A stretch of DNA of 38,082 nt from Opitutaceae bacterium (GTDB taxonomy: Bacteria; Verrucomicrobiota; Verrucomicrobiia; Opitutales; Opitutaceae). Shown here one piece after another: positions 1 through 9,520 of the stretch (its first letter is position 1; each line of letters opens with the position of its first letter). Location of the stretch: NCBI GenBank assembly GCA_017988885.1, contig JAGNQV010000006.1, positions 1,653-39,734 on the forward strand, in the 5' to 3' direction. Under the pieces are notes generated by a model. That model was not told the origin of the DNA. It made no database searches and saw only the letters and a list, made by a program, of their open reading frames with translations. The position numbers were made by a program, and so were the translations under genes.

Positions 1-457
1 GCGGTCACGCCCTACCGGCGCTGCCGCGCCAGAGGTGAGAGGTAAGAGATGCCGCGCGCGGAGCGCACGGCCCACCTCGGATACGGCGCAGGAGAGGCTG
101 CGGAAATCGTTATCGGTATCTTAATCGTTCTCGTTCTCTTCGGGGAGACGGTTCGGCGGGGGAGGCAGACGGGGAGAAGAAGAGAACGATTAGGATAACG
201 AGAACGAGAATGATGGGAGACGAACGGCGCGCCCGGCGGTCACGCCCTACCGGCGCTGCCGCGCCAGAGGTGAGAGGTAAGAGATGCCGCGCGCGGAGCG
301 CACGGCCCACCTCGGATACGGCGCAGGAGAGGCTGCGGAAATCGTAATCGTTATCTTAATCGTTCTCGTTCTCTTCGGGGGACGGTTCGAAGGGAGAGGA
401 AGAGAACGATTGGGATTACGAGAATGGGAACGATCCGAGCGGGTGTTGATGCGCGGC
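1..457. repeat. Tandemly duplicated hairpin repeat at the 3' end of the gene cluster
   Basis: This stretch has no convincing gene. Positions 1-146 recur nearly unchanged at 236-381 (offset 235), with only a few substitutions around 111-116 before the copies diverge. Each copy has a GC-rich head, then an array of six hexamers like ATCGTT/CTCGTT (106-141 and 341-376), a G-rich loop, and a complementary array of GAGAAC/GATAAC-like hexamers (about 177-214 and 399-434). The two arrays of each copy can pair imperfectly into a hairpin. The repeat starts immediately after the stop codon of the last cluster gene, so it may act in transcription termination or mRNA 3'-end stability. Copy 1 begins at the window edge and may extend further left. 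Short reading frames inside it have repeat-driven composition (runs of I, V and L) and are not called as genes. Confidence 0.85.
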
Positions 458-3400
458 TCAACCGAGCCACGCTTCACGCACCACGTCCAAATGCCGCGAG
501 AGGGCGCGGGCGTGATGGTAGTGGCGGGCGGCGCGGGCGCGGGCCATGGAAATCATCTTCTGGTGGCCGGCGCAATGATCGCTGAGCGCGTGTTGCAGGG
601 CGGCTGCCAGTTTAAAGGGATCGCCGGCGGGCACGAGATAGGCCTCGTCGTTGTTGGTCAGCATTTCGGCGATGCCGTTCACATCGGTGCTGACGATGCG
701 GGTGCCGAAGGCCATCGCCTCAAGGATGACGCGCGGAAAGGATTCCTCAAAGCTGGTGCACACGAGCAAGTCGGCGAGGTGGTAGAAATCGTAGATGTCG
801 GGCGTCTCGGGGAAAATCTTCACGGTATCCTGCAGGCCCATAAGCTGGAGGTCCTCCTGCAGTGTTTCCAGATAGAGGCCGGGACGGGCTCCGACCATGA
901 CCCACTGGATTTTCTTGCCGGAAGGGAGCGCGGGCGGTGTTTGGCGCAGCAGATCGATGCCGCGAATGTAGATGTGCTGGCCCTTGCGCTCACAGACGGA
1001 GCCGATGTTGACGACGACGACGGCATCGGGATCGAGGCCGTGTTGGCGGCGCAGCGCGGCGCGTTCGTGAGTGGCGACGAAGCGGTCGATGCGGTCAAAG
1101 TCGACCCAACTGGCGAGCGTGCGGAAATTGTCGTTGGCGTTGAATTCTTCGTGGATGGCGTGGGTCGAACGCGCGGTGAAGACGACGCGCGTCGCGAGCC
1201 GGAAGGCGTCCTCGACGACGGGATGTAGCGGCGCAGGCAAGATCGGAGTGAAGAAGCGCGGGATGGGACTACTTTCATGGCAGTAGAGCGCGCTGGGCTT
1301 GCCGAGCCGGTGGGCGAGGTGCACGGCCCAGAAGGTGAGCATCGTGTTGGCCACGATCACGTCGGCGTCGGCGCAAGGATGGGCGGCGGCAAAGTCGGTC
1401 AACGCGGCTTGGAAGGTCTCGGGGTTGCGGGTGGCAAGCAAGGCGGTGGTGTCGCAAATCTCGACCGGCAGGCCGGCCTGCTCGAAGCGGGCGCGCAGCG
1501 GACCCTCCTCGGGTGAGACGATGCGCACTTTCACGCCGGGCTGCTCGGAGAGATAGCGGGCGAGTTCGAAAATGAAGAGGGGCGCGCCCTCGAACTTGAG
1601 ATTGTGCGTGATGACGAGCGCCGCGAACGGCCGGGCGGTCTGGGCGTAGCGCTGATGATAGGGATTGAGCGGCAGGTGGCGGGGCGGAAACTCGAGGGCT
1701 TCGCTGTGGTAGGGATCGCGGCGGGCGCCATGCCGCGCGAGGTATGCGAGGTGTTCGCGCTCGGCGTAGGTGGTGCCGCGCGAGGCGCTGCCCACGTGGC
1801 GGAGCACGGCTTGGGGCGTGACGACGGAACGGAAACCGGCGGCGCCGGCGCGCAGGCAGTAGTCCACATCGTTGTAGGCGACGCGGAGCTGCGCCTCATC
1901 AAAACCGTGGAGTTGCCGGTAAAGCGCGGTGCGGGTGAGCAGGCACGCGCCGGTGACGGCGACGACATTGCGGGTCGTGTGCGGCAGGAAAACGTAACCG
2001 AGCTCTTCGGCCGGTTCACGTTCGAAGAGCACGTGGGGCAGCCCATCTGCGCGGCTGAGCGCAATGCCGGCGTGGTTGATCGTGCCGTCGGGGTAGAGGA
2101 GCTTCGCGCCGACAACGCCCACCCCGGGGACGGTGAGCCAGCCGGCCATGTCCTCGAGCCAGCCGGGGGTGAGGGCCTCGACATCATTATTGAGGTGCAG
2201 GACAAACGGGGTGTTGGCGTGGGCGGTGCCGAGATTGACGAGACGGGAGTAATTGAAGCCTTCGCCGAGGTCGGGCGCGGTGATGACGGTCACGCGCAGG
2301 TCGGTGCGCGTAGGGAGGGATGCGAGATAGGCGAGCGATTCTGCCTCGGTGGAGTTGTCGTCCACGACGATGACTTGCACGGATTCGCGGGGCGTGGTGC
2401 GGGCGACGGAGTCGAGACAGGTGCGGAGCAGGTCGGCGCGGTTCTTGGTGGGGATGACGATGGTGACGGGATTTTCCCGGAGGACATCGGCGGACCACTG
2501 CAACTGGTGCAGGCAGAGGGCGTAGTGTTTCGCAAATTCCGGGAGGACTGGCGTGGCGCGGAGGCCGCGGCGCGTGGTGGCTTCGGCGATGCCTTTGCGG
2601 GCGGCTTCGAAGAGGTAGCCTTTCTGGTCGCCGCGGGTGGCGGTGCTCTCGGCGTGCGCGCGCCAGTGGTAACCGATGAACGGCACGTGGATGATATCGG
2701 CCGGGGCGAGGAGTTCCCAGCAACGGAGAAAGAGATCGATGTCTTGCGCGCCGTTGAACTCGGGGCGGAGGCGGCCGGCTTTTTCGACGATGTCGCGCCG
2801 GATGACGGTGAGGTGGTGCGTGTAGTTGTGCGTGATGGCCATTTCCGGGCTCCATGCGCCCTTGAACTGCGGATCGAAGCGCCGGCCGGTGTCGTCGATC
2901 TTGTCCTCATCCGTGTAAAGGTAGCCGGCGGTCGGGTGGCGGGCGATGGCCGCGGCGACATGGAGCAGCGCGTCATGCGGCAACAGGTCGTCGTGATCGA
3001 GCAAGGCGACGAATTCGCCGGTGGCGACGTCGAGGGCGGAATTGGTGGCGCGGGAAATGTGCCCGTTCTGCGGCCGGAAGACGGGTTTGATGCGGGCATC
3101 GGTCCGGGCGGCTTCTTCGAGGATGCGGCGGACGTGAGGTTGCGGCGACGCATCGTCGGCGATGCAGAGTTCCCAGCGCGGATAAATCTGGTCCCGGAGA
3201 CACGCGAGGAGTTCAAGAAGGTATTTCTCCGGCGTGTTGTAGGTGGGCACGACGACGCTGATGAGCGGGCCACCGGTTTTGACGAGGGTGTCGGAGTCCT
3301 GCTGCAGCACGGCGCGCAGGCGTGGGGTCATGCGATTGTGCCAGCTCCAGCGCGTGTAGGGGTCCTGGTCGCGGCGGCGGACGATGGCGGCGGCGATTTT

Positions 3401-4423
3401 GCGCGGTTCGCCCCGGCCCAAGGAGGTGGAGAGATCCGATTGGAGGCGGGCAATCTCGGCGCGCACCTGGGTCCAGTCGTCGAATTGATAGCGACCGAGG
3501 AGACGGCCGCGCAGGAAGGCGGCGGCGACCTTGTAGAAAAGTGCCGGACGGTAGATCAGGACCGGGCCGGCATGTTCGTCGCGCCGGTCGAGGAACACGC
3601 GCCGGGCGGCGACGAGCGGGCGGGCGCCCTCGCCGGTCTCGGCGAAGATTTTCAAATTGGCGGGACTGGGGGTGTCTTTGCGGACATCAACGAGGCCGTA
3701 GTAGCCGGACTGGAGGGCGTGCGCCTGACCGGGATGATGGCGCGCGACATCGGCGCGGTCCTTGGGATAGACGAGGCGGTTTTCGAGCAGGACCCCGGTC
3801 GTGGCACTGAGCTGGGTGATAGTGCAAGCGGGACCAAAGACCCAGCCGGTGATGCGGAACTTGTCGTAGGCAACGTTGATCCAGCGTCCGGGGTTTTCGA
3901 TGTGGCCGAGGAAACTTTGGCCAATGGAGAGGTCGCTGGTGGGCGTCAGCACATCCCGGAGGGCATGGTCGGCTTCGCGACAGAGGGTGCCCCAAGACTC
4001 GTGGTGAAAATGCCGGTAAAGATAATGCAGCGTCTCATAGACCAGCGCGGCACGGAGCACGCGCGGCGGCTTGGCGGCGGCGGCCGGCAGGGCGGAGGTG
4101 TCGAGGGTGGTGCGGAAAAATTCCCGCCATTGCGTGCCATCATGCCAGTCGAGGGCGAGTTCGCGGGCGCCGCGCCAGACTTGGACCTGCTGGATGAAGC
4201 CAGTGCGCCGGGCCGCGACAGTGGGGCCGAAGACTTGCTGGGTGTCCGGCCGGTCCAGACCGTAGATGCCGAGGTAAGCGCGTTTGTCCACCCGGGCACG
4301 GAGATCAACGCAGGGAGTCGTTTCACCCGCATAAAGCCAGCCGCCGATTTCGATCTGCGCGCCTGCCGGCCGCCAAGAGGCGGGGCGGTCGAGGTGAAAT
4401 TGAGGCGCGAGCGGAACGGTCAT
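458..4423 (-). CDS. Three-domain glycosyltransferase (GT2-GT2-GT4) with two N-terminal beta modules
   Basis: This 1321-aa protein probably adds several sugars in sequence to a surface glycan on the cytoplasmic side. Residues about 18-105 and 180-275 are two copies of a module marked by GGW/TGW, DRPD/RADV and a G-F/Y pair (RTGF, QSGYYG); it also occurs in two other GTs of the window. A GT2 domain follows at about 387-620 (VVPTYN, LLDHDD at 474-479, TDED). A second GT2 lies at about 652-900 (VIPTKN, LNND at 744-747, ND-VDYCLR), and a GT4 domain at about 934-1321 with the E-x7-E type element FEESFPRVILEAM near 1225. The ATG at 4423 has no visible Shine-Dalgarno sequence. It is the last gene of the run and is separated from the upstream gene by a 180-nt gap. 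The domain calls are firm; donor and acceptor sugars cannot be read. Confidence 0.9.
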   Translation of the reverse strand: MTVPLAPQFHLDRPASWRPAGAQIEIGGWLYAGETTPCVDLRARVDKRAYLGIYGLDRPDTQQVFGPTVAARRTGFIQQVQVWRGARELALDWHDGTQWREFFRTTLDTSALPAAAAKPPRVLRAALVYETLHYLYRHFHHESWGTLCREADHALRDVLTPTSDLSIGQSFLGHIENPGRWINVAYDKFRITGWVFGPACTITQLSATTGVLLENRLVYPKDRADVARHHPGQAHALQSGYYGLVDVRKDTPSPANLKIFAETGEGARPLVAARRVFLDRRDEHAGPVLIYRPALFYKVAAAFLRGRLLGRYQFDDWTQVRAEIARLQSDLSTSLGRGEPRKIAAAIVRRRDQDPYTRWSWHNRMTPRLRAVLQQDSDTLVKTGGPLISVVVPTYNTPEKYLLELLACLRDQIYPRWELCIADDASPQPHVRRILEEAARTDARIKPVFRPQNGHISRATNSALDVATGEFVALLDHDDLLPHDALLHVAAAIARHPTAGYLYTDEDKIDDTGRRFDPQFKGAWSPEMAITHNYTHHLTVIRRDIVEKAGRLRPEFNGAQDIDLFLRCWELLAPADIIHVPFIGYHWRAHAESTATRGDQKGYLFEAARKGIAEATTRRGLRATPVLPEFAKHYALCLHQLQWSADVLRENPVTIVIPTKNRADLLRTCLDSVARTTPRESVQVIVVDDNSTEAESLAYLASLPTRTDLRVTVITAPDLGEGFNYSRLVNLGTAHANTPFVLHLNNDVEALTPGWLEDMAGWLTVPGVGVVGAKLLYPDGTINHAGIALSRADGLPHVLFEREPAEELGYVFLPHTTRNVVAVTGACLLTRTALYRQLHGFDEAQLRVAYNDVDYCLRAGAAGFRSVVTPQAVLRHVGSASRGTTYAEREHLAYLARHGARRDPYHSEALEFPPRHLPLNPYHQRYAQTARPFAALVITHNLKFEGAPLFIFELARYLSEQPGVKVRIVSPEEGPLRARFEQAGLPVEICDTTALLATRNPETFQAALTDFAAAHPCADADVIVANTMLTFWAVHLAHRLGKPSALYCHESSPIPRFFTPILPAPLHPVVEDAFRLATRVVFTARSTHAIHEEFNANDNFRTLASWVDFDRIDRFVATHERAALRRQHGLDPDAVVVVNIGSVCERKGQHIYIRGIDLLRQTPPALPSGKKIQWVMVGARPGLYLETLQEDLQLMGLQDTVKIFPETPDIYDFYHLADLLVCTSFEESFPRVILEAMAFGTRIVSTDVNGIAEMLTNNDEAYLVPAGDPFKLAAALQHALSDHCAGHQKMISMARARAARHYHHARALSRHLDVVREAWLG

Positions 4424-4603
4424 GGCAAGAGGCCAAGTTAAGCGGTCGCGGTCATGGGCAGTAAAGCTTGTTTGAAACGACGGCGCTGGTCGGGCGGGAA
4501 TCTTGCGCGGCCCGGCGATTACGCCTGCGATTTTGGGGGCCTTTTATCCGCCGGCTTGGTGCCCGTGCAAGTGGGGCGGCGCGCTCCCGGCAGTCTGGCG
4601 CGG
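4424..4603 (-). other. 180-nt intergenic gap with a weak candidate promoter
   Basis: This is one of the longest gaps between genes in the window and holds no plausible reading frame. On the minus strand, TTGCAC (4565-4570) lies 18 nt from TAAAAG (4541-4546), a poor sigma-70-like match. It could give the three-domain GT its own transcript. No terminator-like stem followed by a T-run was seen. The promoter reading is speculative. Confidence 0.25.
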
Positions 4604-6688
4604 TTAGTGCAGGGCAATGCGACCCCAGTAGGATTGATCGTAAGCCAGATCGTTGGCCGGGCCGGGTGAGAGCGTGAACACCAACTGGCCGGTGAAGGGC
4701 GTTCCGTTTTCATAGCTCAGCTGTTGCGGGCCGCGGTCAGCGAGTTGGGTGGCGGGAGTGAGGGTGCGGCGAATGAGCGAGCGGCGGAGGCCGTCCGCCT
4801 GTTGCTCAAAGATTTCCACGACGATGCCATCGGTGGCCTGCGGCGGCGGGTTGGCGAAAGCGATATCCATCATGCCCACGATGGCCGCAAAACCGTGCAT
4901 GCCGGCGGCCGGCTGGAAATACAGTTCGGAGGGGGCATGCGTATAAATGACAGGTTGCGCGTGGAGGAGACCCGGGCTGATGCCGAACTGGCTGCGCGAA
5001 TGCCGCGGCGCAGGGCTGCACATGGGGTAATCCTTGGCGGCCAGATCCTGCTCAATGGACGTCGCCATGGGCAAAGCGAGGTCAGGCACGAAGCGCACAT
5101 GGGCCGTCTTGAACGGGCGGTCTTGCAGGCGGGCGGCGGCTGCGCTGATGGCGGCCACGGGCAGATAAAGGTCGGCGTCTTCGCTGGACGCAAAAGCGCG
5201 CGGGAAAAATCCGAAGCGCGCGGTGCGGGTGCGAATCAGGTTTTCATCATGCCGCAAATCGCCGCTGAGCACCATGGCGGCGAGCGGGAGCGGCGGCAGT
5301 TGGGCGAGCACGGCGTCCAGGGGCCGGTCGTCCGCCTCGCGCCCTTCCGTCAGCATGATGGCGCGACGTTGGGCGTAATAGGGAAGCAAGGGGCTCCAGT
5401 CAGCGCCCGAGATGAGCACGACACCGTCGGCGGGAATGGTTTCCCGCATGATGGTGGCGAGATCGGGCGGGGGCGGAGCTTCCTTCCAATAGTAAAAATG
5501 ATAGCCGCGGTCGAAGGCTTGGTATTGGAGGAGCAATAATACGCCGAGCAGGGTCCAGCGTGAGACGGCGGAAAGTCGGGGATTATCCCAGGCTGAAGCC
5601 AGCAGGAGGCCGGTCGCGCCGGTGAGGAACAGGGCATTCGCGAAATAGTAATAATCGTGAATCTGGTAAAGGTTGGCGAAGATGAGCGGGCCGACCAAAA
5701 ATGAAGCGAGGCAGACCAGCGCAATCCGCCGGGCGGCGGCGGTGGCAAAGGTGGCGCACAGCAAGGCCAGCGCGAGCGCGCCCTCGCTGAGGATGTTCTG
5801 CGAAACATTGCTGGCGATTTTTTGCCAGAAGGCCGGGTCGAAGCGGGCAGGCCACGCGCCATAATTCCAAAGGCGCAGTTCATACGAACCGAGGAAACTG
5901 GCGAGCGGGTTGGAATGCTTGAGCGCATCGCCGTGGGCCACCCACCAGAGGGTGGCGCCAAGCGCGAGGATGACAGGGACGGCGGCGAGCAGTCCGACGC
6001 GAATGGCTTTGGGCAGCACGCGGCGGCGGAGCATGGCCTGAACGGTGAGCGCCGCGGCCGGCAGGCAGAAGACGGCGTAAGTGGTGATCTTGGTGAGCGC
6101 CGCGAGCAGGGCAAAGCCGCAGGCCGCGGCAAACCAGCGTCCGCTGCCGGCCGCCAGCATGCGCTGGATCGAATATAAAAACCAGACGGCAAAGCAGAGG
6201 GCCGTGCTCTCGATCATGACGGTGCGCGGATAAAATAAAAAAACCGGCGTGGTGATGATGACGACGAGGACCAGCAGCCGGCGGGCCGGGGGGAGTGCCG
6301 CCACGGCCAGCAGTCCGTAGAGTGCCGGCAACGTCGCCGCAAAAAACAGCAGGCCGACGAACCGCCCCGTGGGTTCGAGGCCCCAACCGGTCCCGTTCGA
6401 AAGCAGCGCGACGATCCACTGGTAAATGGGGAATTCCATGGGAATCGACCACGGGGGACCGAACAGAGGGGTCAGATAGTCCAGACGCAGGCCGGCCTGT
6501 TTCATCCAGAAAATACTGAGGGCGGTCTGGAGTTGGCGGAACTCGTAGCGATCGAGGATGGAGGCATGCCAGGAGCGGGTGAGCATCCACGCGGCGCCGC
6601 CGAGGATCAGGACAAAAACCGCCCGGAGCCACCATTCATCAGCGTGCCGGACAGAGGGGGGCGTGGAGTGAGACTTTGAATCGGCCAT
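4604..6688 (-). CDS. Membrane GT-C (GT39-like) glycosyltransferase with C-terminal soluble domain
   Basis: Predicted integral membrane sugar transferase of the GT-C fold, 694 aa from the ATG at 6688; such enzymes use polyprenyl-phosphate sugars on the periplasmic side. After a short cytoplasmic start (MADSKSHS) there is a first hydrophobic segment, then an extramembrane loop with DRYEFRQLQTA, which resembles the acidic catalytic loop of this group. About ten hydrophobic stretches run to residue ~430. The last ~260 residues are soluble and end in a beta-rich region that may bind carbohydrate. An in-frame start further upstream (6808) would overlap the neighbouring epimerase by more than 100 nt and was rejected. 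The upstream gene ends at 6693, leaving 4 nt. Substrate unknown. Confidence 0.82.
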   Translation of the reverse strand: MADSKSHSTPPSVRHADEWWLRAVFVLILGGAAWMLTRSWHASILDRYEFRQLQTALSIFWMKQAGLRLDYLTPLFGPPWSIPMEFPIYQWIVALLSNGTGWGLEPTGRFVGLLFFAATLPALYGLLAVAALPPARRLLVLVVIITTPVFLFYPRTVMIESTALCFAVWFLYSIQRMLAAGSGRWFAAACGFALLAALTKITTYAVFCLPAAALTVQAMLRRRVLPKAIRVGLLAAVPVILALGATLWWVAHGDALKHSNPLASFLGSYELRLWNYGAWPARFDPAFWQKIASNVSQNILSEGALALALLCATFATAAARRIALVCLASFLVGPLIFANLYQIHDYYYFANALFLTGATGLLLASAWDNPRLSAVSRWTLLGVLLLLQYQAFDRGYHFYYWKEAPPPPDLATIMRETIPADGVVLISGADWSPLLPYYAQRRAIMLTEGREADDRPLDAVLAQLPPLPLAAMVLSGDLRHDENLIRTRTARFGFFPRAFASSEDADLYLPVAAISAAAARLQDRPFKTAHVRFVPDLALPMATSIEQDLAAKDYPMCSPAPRHSRSQFGISPGLLHAQPVIYTHAPSELYFQPAAGMHGFAAIVGMMDIAFANPPPQATDGIVVEIFEQQADGLRRSLIRRTLTPATQLADRGPQQLSYENGTPFTGQLVFTLSPGPANDLAYDQSYWGRIALH

Positions 6689-6692
6689 GGGA

Positions 6693-7598
6693 TCAATGCA
6701 TGGCATAACCGGCGGCCGCCCGGCGGATGCCCTCGACGAGGGAAACCTGGGGCTGCCAACCCGTGGCGCTGACAAAACGATCATTGGCCAGACGGCTGTC
6801 GTGCACATCCCATGCGGGCGCAGCGATATTCTGCAACGTGATGGGCCGGCCCACTTCGGCGGTCACCAGTCGAATCACCTCGTCCACGCGGTGCGATTCG
6901 CCCGCGCTCAGGTTGAAGGTGCCGGCGAGGTGGGTGCGCACCACACATTCCAGCGCGGAGAGAAAGTCCGTATAATAGAGAAAATCCTTCTGGGCCGAGC
7001 CATCCCCCCAGAGGGTGAGGGGCTGGCCGCTCACGCTGCAGCGCAAGGCATGGGGGATGAGCCCTTGGGTGCGATTGCTCGGCACGGGGTAACCATAGGG
7101 ATTGGAGATGCGGAGCACGGTGCACTGCAGGCCGGCTTGGGCCGCCCGAGCGGCGATCAATTGCTCGGCCGCGAGTTTGGCGCGGCCGTAGGAACCAATC
7201 GGCTGACAGGCGTCGTCCTCGCGATTGGGCCGGCCCGGGGCGTTGCCATAGAGGGCGCCGCCGGTGGAGAAAAATACCAGACGCGGGCGCCGGGCTGCGG
7301 GGGTGGCGGCCAGGGCGGAAAGCAGTTTTTCCAAGAAGGGCAGATCGTGTTGTTGCTCCATGCCGGGGCATTGCTCGGAGGTGGCGGGGAGGGAGCTCCA
7401 AGCCAGATGAAAAAGAACGTCCGCGCCGGCGAGCACCGTGGGATCGGGGAGGGTGGCGAGCGCGCGAAAACCGGGGCCGGCTTGACGCGAAAATAATGTC
7501 ACGGCATGCGCCGGCGCCCGGAAATGGTCGGCGACCAGTGAGGCGAGACGGCCGCGTCCGCCGGTGACAAAGATGCGTTGAGGGGGCGTAGCTGGCAT
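6693..7598 (-). CDS. NAD-dependent epimerase/dehydratase (extended SDR)
   Basis: Sugar-nucleotide epimerase, dehydratase or reductase of the extended SDR family, about 301 aa. The N-terminal nucleotide-binding motif is VTGGRGRLAS, a variant of TGGxGFIG. The catalytic set appears as FFSTGGALYG followed by SYGRAK (Tyr and Lys four apart). A GTG at 7604 (4-nt overlap with the upstream GT4 stop) and an ATG at 7598 are both possible starts; ATG was chosen. The Rossmann motif lacks the usual FIG, and the exact sugar-nucleotide reaction cannot be assigned. It sits between a GT4 and a GT-C gene and probably supplies a donor sugar. Confidence 0.85.
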   Translation of the reverse strand: MPATPPQRIFVTGGRGRLASLVADHFRAPAHAVTLFSRQAGPGFRALATLPDPTVLAGADVLFHLAWSSLPATSEQCPGMEQQHDLPFLEKLLSALAATPAARRPRLVFFSTGGALYGNAPGRPNREDDACQPIGSYGRAKLAAEQLIAARAAQAGLQCTVLRISNPYGYPVPSNRTQGLIPHALRCSVSGQPLTLWGDGSAQKDFLYYTDFLSALECVVRTHLAGTFNLSAGESHRVDEVIRLVTAEVGRPITLQNIAAPAWDVHDSRLANDRFVSATGWQPQVSLVEGIRRAAAGYAMH

Positions 7599-7600
7599 GT

Positions 7601-9520
7601 TCACGACGATGTCAGGGCGGCATAGAAACTGGCAAGAGCCGCCGCGCTGCGGGCCCAGCTGAAGTGTGCCGCGGCATAAGCGGCCGCGCCGCGGCCCAGC
7701 TTTTCCGCGAGCACGGGATCGGCGTGCAGCGCGCGCACGGCGCCGGCGATGCCCGCGGCGTCGGCCCGGTCGAGCACATAGGCGTCGGTGCCATGGCGCA
7801 GGGTGGTGCCGAGGTTGGTGCGGGGCAGGATGACGGGCCGGCCGAGGGCGAAAAATTCCGGCAGCTTGGAAGGGAAACGGTAGTCGTTGAACGCATCGGG
7901 CACGCCGGGCTGCACGAAGATATCGGCGAGGGCCATCAGTGGCGGCAGGTGGTGGTGCCGGATCAGGCCAAGTGAGAGCACGAAGGGTGCAACCACCGGG
8001 GCAAGATCGCCGAGAAAGTCCGCGTGGTCGAGCCCGGCGCGGATCAGGGTGACCGGAACCCCGCTCTGGTTGAGCGCCAGAACGGCCAGATACAGTTCGC
8101 GCATTTCCGCGGCGTTGGCGGCATGGACGTTGCCGTGGTAGAAGAGGACGATGCGATCGACCGGAAGGTGCAGTGCGGCGCGGAAGGCCGTCGGCAACGG
8201 GCGGGAATAAAACCAGCGTGCGTCAGCCGCCGGCGGCAGCGTGAGGCAGGGTTGGCGGGCGGGCACAAACTCGCGCAGGCGGTCCATGATGACCGTCACG
8301 CCATCGCATTGCGCGAGAAATTCCTGGCTGCGGCGGGGATGCGAGAGATCAGGAGGCACGAGGCGCTCGAGCGCGGCATCGGACAGTTGCGCGAGCTCGG
8401 CCGTGGATTTCCCCAGCGACATGGCGAGGATCTGTTGCTCATTGTCTTCAAGATGGAGCACCACGCGTGCGCCATGGCGGGCGCGAAGCCGTGCGGCCAA
8501 CTGGCGGACGTTTTCGCGGGGGGTCCAAGCGTGGACAATGTCGGGGCCGCGCTGGTTGGCGAAGCCGGGGTTTTGCTCCGCTTCGGCATAAGTCAGACCA
8601 TGGAAGGCCGCGCGGTCGAGCTGGCAAAGGGTAGCTTTGTCGCGAGCGACGGCGACAGCGCAGGCATGGCCGGCGTGGGCGAGCTCGTTGGCCAGGGCGG
8701 CGACATGCAGCGCATGATTGGCCGCGAAGCTGCCCGGCAGGATGAAAAGCACGTTGAGCGGGTGCGCGGTGGGCGTTGCGGGCGCCGATGGCCGCGGCGA
8801 ACGGTCGCTGGTCAGCGCGATGCGAGCGGCGGTCAGATCCAACTCCGGACCGTGGTTCTCGTCGGTGGCGATGCTGAAGGTGACGCCGGTGGGGACGATC
8901 GCGGTGCGACCGTCCGCGAGGCGTGCTTCCACGCGCACCGGTCCGTGCCCAGCGACGAGGAAATCCGCGCTGGTGAAGCCGGCGCGAGCCGCGTGCGGCA
9001 GGGTGGCAAACAGGTGGGCGACGTCAGCGCGTGGCTGGTTGATGACACAGGCAATCCGCCGGTGGCCGTAGCGCAGGAAAATTTCGCGGACCGGTGCGGC
9101 CGGATCGAGGGCCCAGCCGCCGACTTTGACGCGGTCACGCAAAGTGCCGGTGCTGAGCGGCTCGTCGAGTGCGGCGGTGAAGGGTGGCGCGGTGGCGGCG
9201 AGCGTGAGCTGTCGGAAAAGCTGCCAAGTGCCATCCGGCAGGAGGACCTCGAAGCGCGCGTGGTGGAGGCCGGCGGGCAAATGACCTACGATGGCAAAGC
9301 CGGAATTGGCGGCGGCGGGTTCGCCGGGCAACAGGCTGGCGACGTCGGGGCGGGCGATTCGTGCCGTCATGGGCAGCGTGTGCGATGCCGTGACCAAGCG
9401 GATGGGCGGCGCTGCCGGTTGACCGGCGATCAGGCACCAACCGACGAGCGAGACTTTGCCCCCGGCCGCGTGCAGCGGGCGGGAGGACTCGATTTCGCCA
9501 TGCAGCGTCGGAGAACTCAT
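7601..9520 (-). CDS. GT4-like glycosyltransferase with two N-terminal beta modules
   Basis: 639 aa. Residues about 14-104 and 118-216 are two tandem copies of the module seen in the three-domain GT (VGWCLIAG, RPDV, SGF, LPAG, PDGTW; then GGWALDP, RADV, AGF). The rest, from about 254, is a GT4-type GT-B enzyme: LNVLFILPG start, a central FYHGNVHAAN segment in the position of the second Rossmann domain, and a C-terminal ADIFVQPG...KLPEFFALGRPVILP region in the donor-binding position. The start ATG overlaps the stop of the upstream coiled-coil gene (ATGA), and its own stop overlaps a possible GTG of the next gene. The double module suggests protein or glycan binding rather than catalysis. Donor unknown. 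Confidence 0.87.
   Translation of the reverse strand: MSSPTLHGEIESSRPLHAAGGKVSLVGWCLIAGQPAAPPIRLVTASHTLPMTARIARPDVASLLPGEPAAANSGFAIVGHLPAGLHHARFEVLLPDGTWQLFRQLTLAATAPPFTAALDEPLSTGTLRDRVKVGGWALDPAAPVREIFLRYGHRRIACVINQPRADVAHLFATLPHAARAGFTSADFLVAGHGPVRVEARLADGRTAIVPTGVTFSIATDENHGPELDLTAARIALTSDRSPRPSAPATPTAHPLNVLFILPGSFAANHALHVAALANELAHAGHACAVAVARDKATLCQLDRAAFHGLTYAEAEQNPGFANQRGPDIVHAWTPRENVRQLAARLRARHGARVVLHLEDNEQQILAMSLGKSTAELAQLSDAALERLVPPDLSHPRRSQEFLAQCDGVTVIMDRLREFVPARQPCLTLPPAADARWFYSRPLPTAFRAALHLPVDRIVLFYHGNVHAANAAEMRELYLAVLALNQSGVPVTLIRAGLDHADFLGDLAPVVAPFVLSLGLIRHHHLPPLMALADIFVQPGVPDAFNDYRFPSKLPEFFALGRPVILPRTNLGTTLRHGTDAYVLDRADAAGIAGAVRALHADPVLAEKLGRGAAAYAAAHFSWARSAAALASFYAALTSS

Noticed and set aside
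110..477. Small proteins rich in I, V and L in the left-edge repeat
   Set aside because: Their composition is produced by the hexamer arrays, frames exist on both strands, and neither has a plausible start region.
1604..4441. Long plus-strand open frame (945 codons) opposite the three-GT gene
   Set aside because: Antisense frame of a GC-rich gene; the protein is Gly/Ala/Glu/Val-rich with no family motif, while the minus strand encodes clear GT2 and GT4 motifs.
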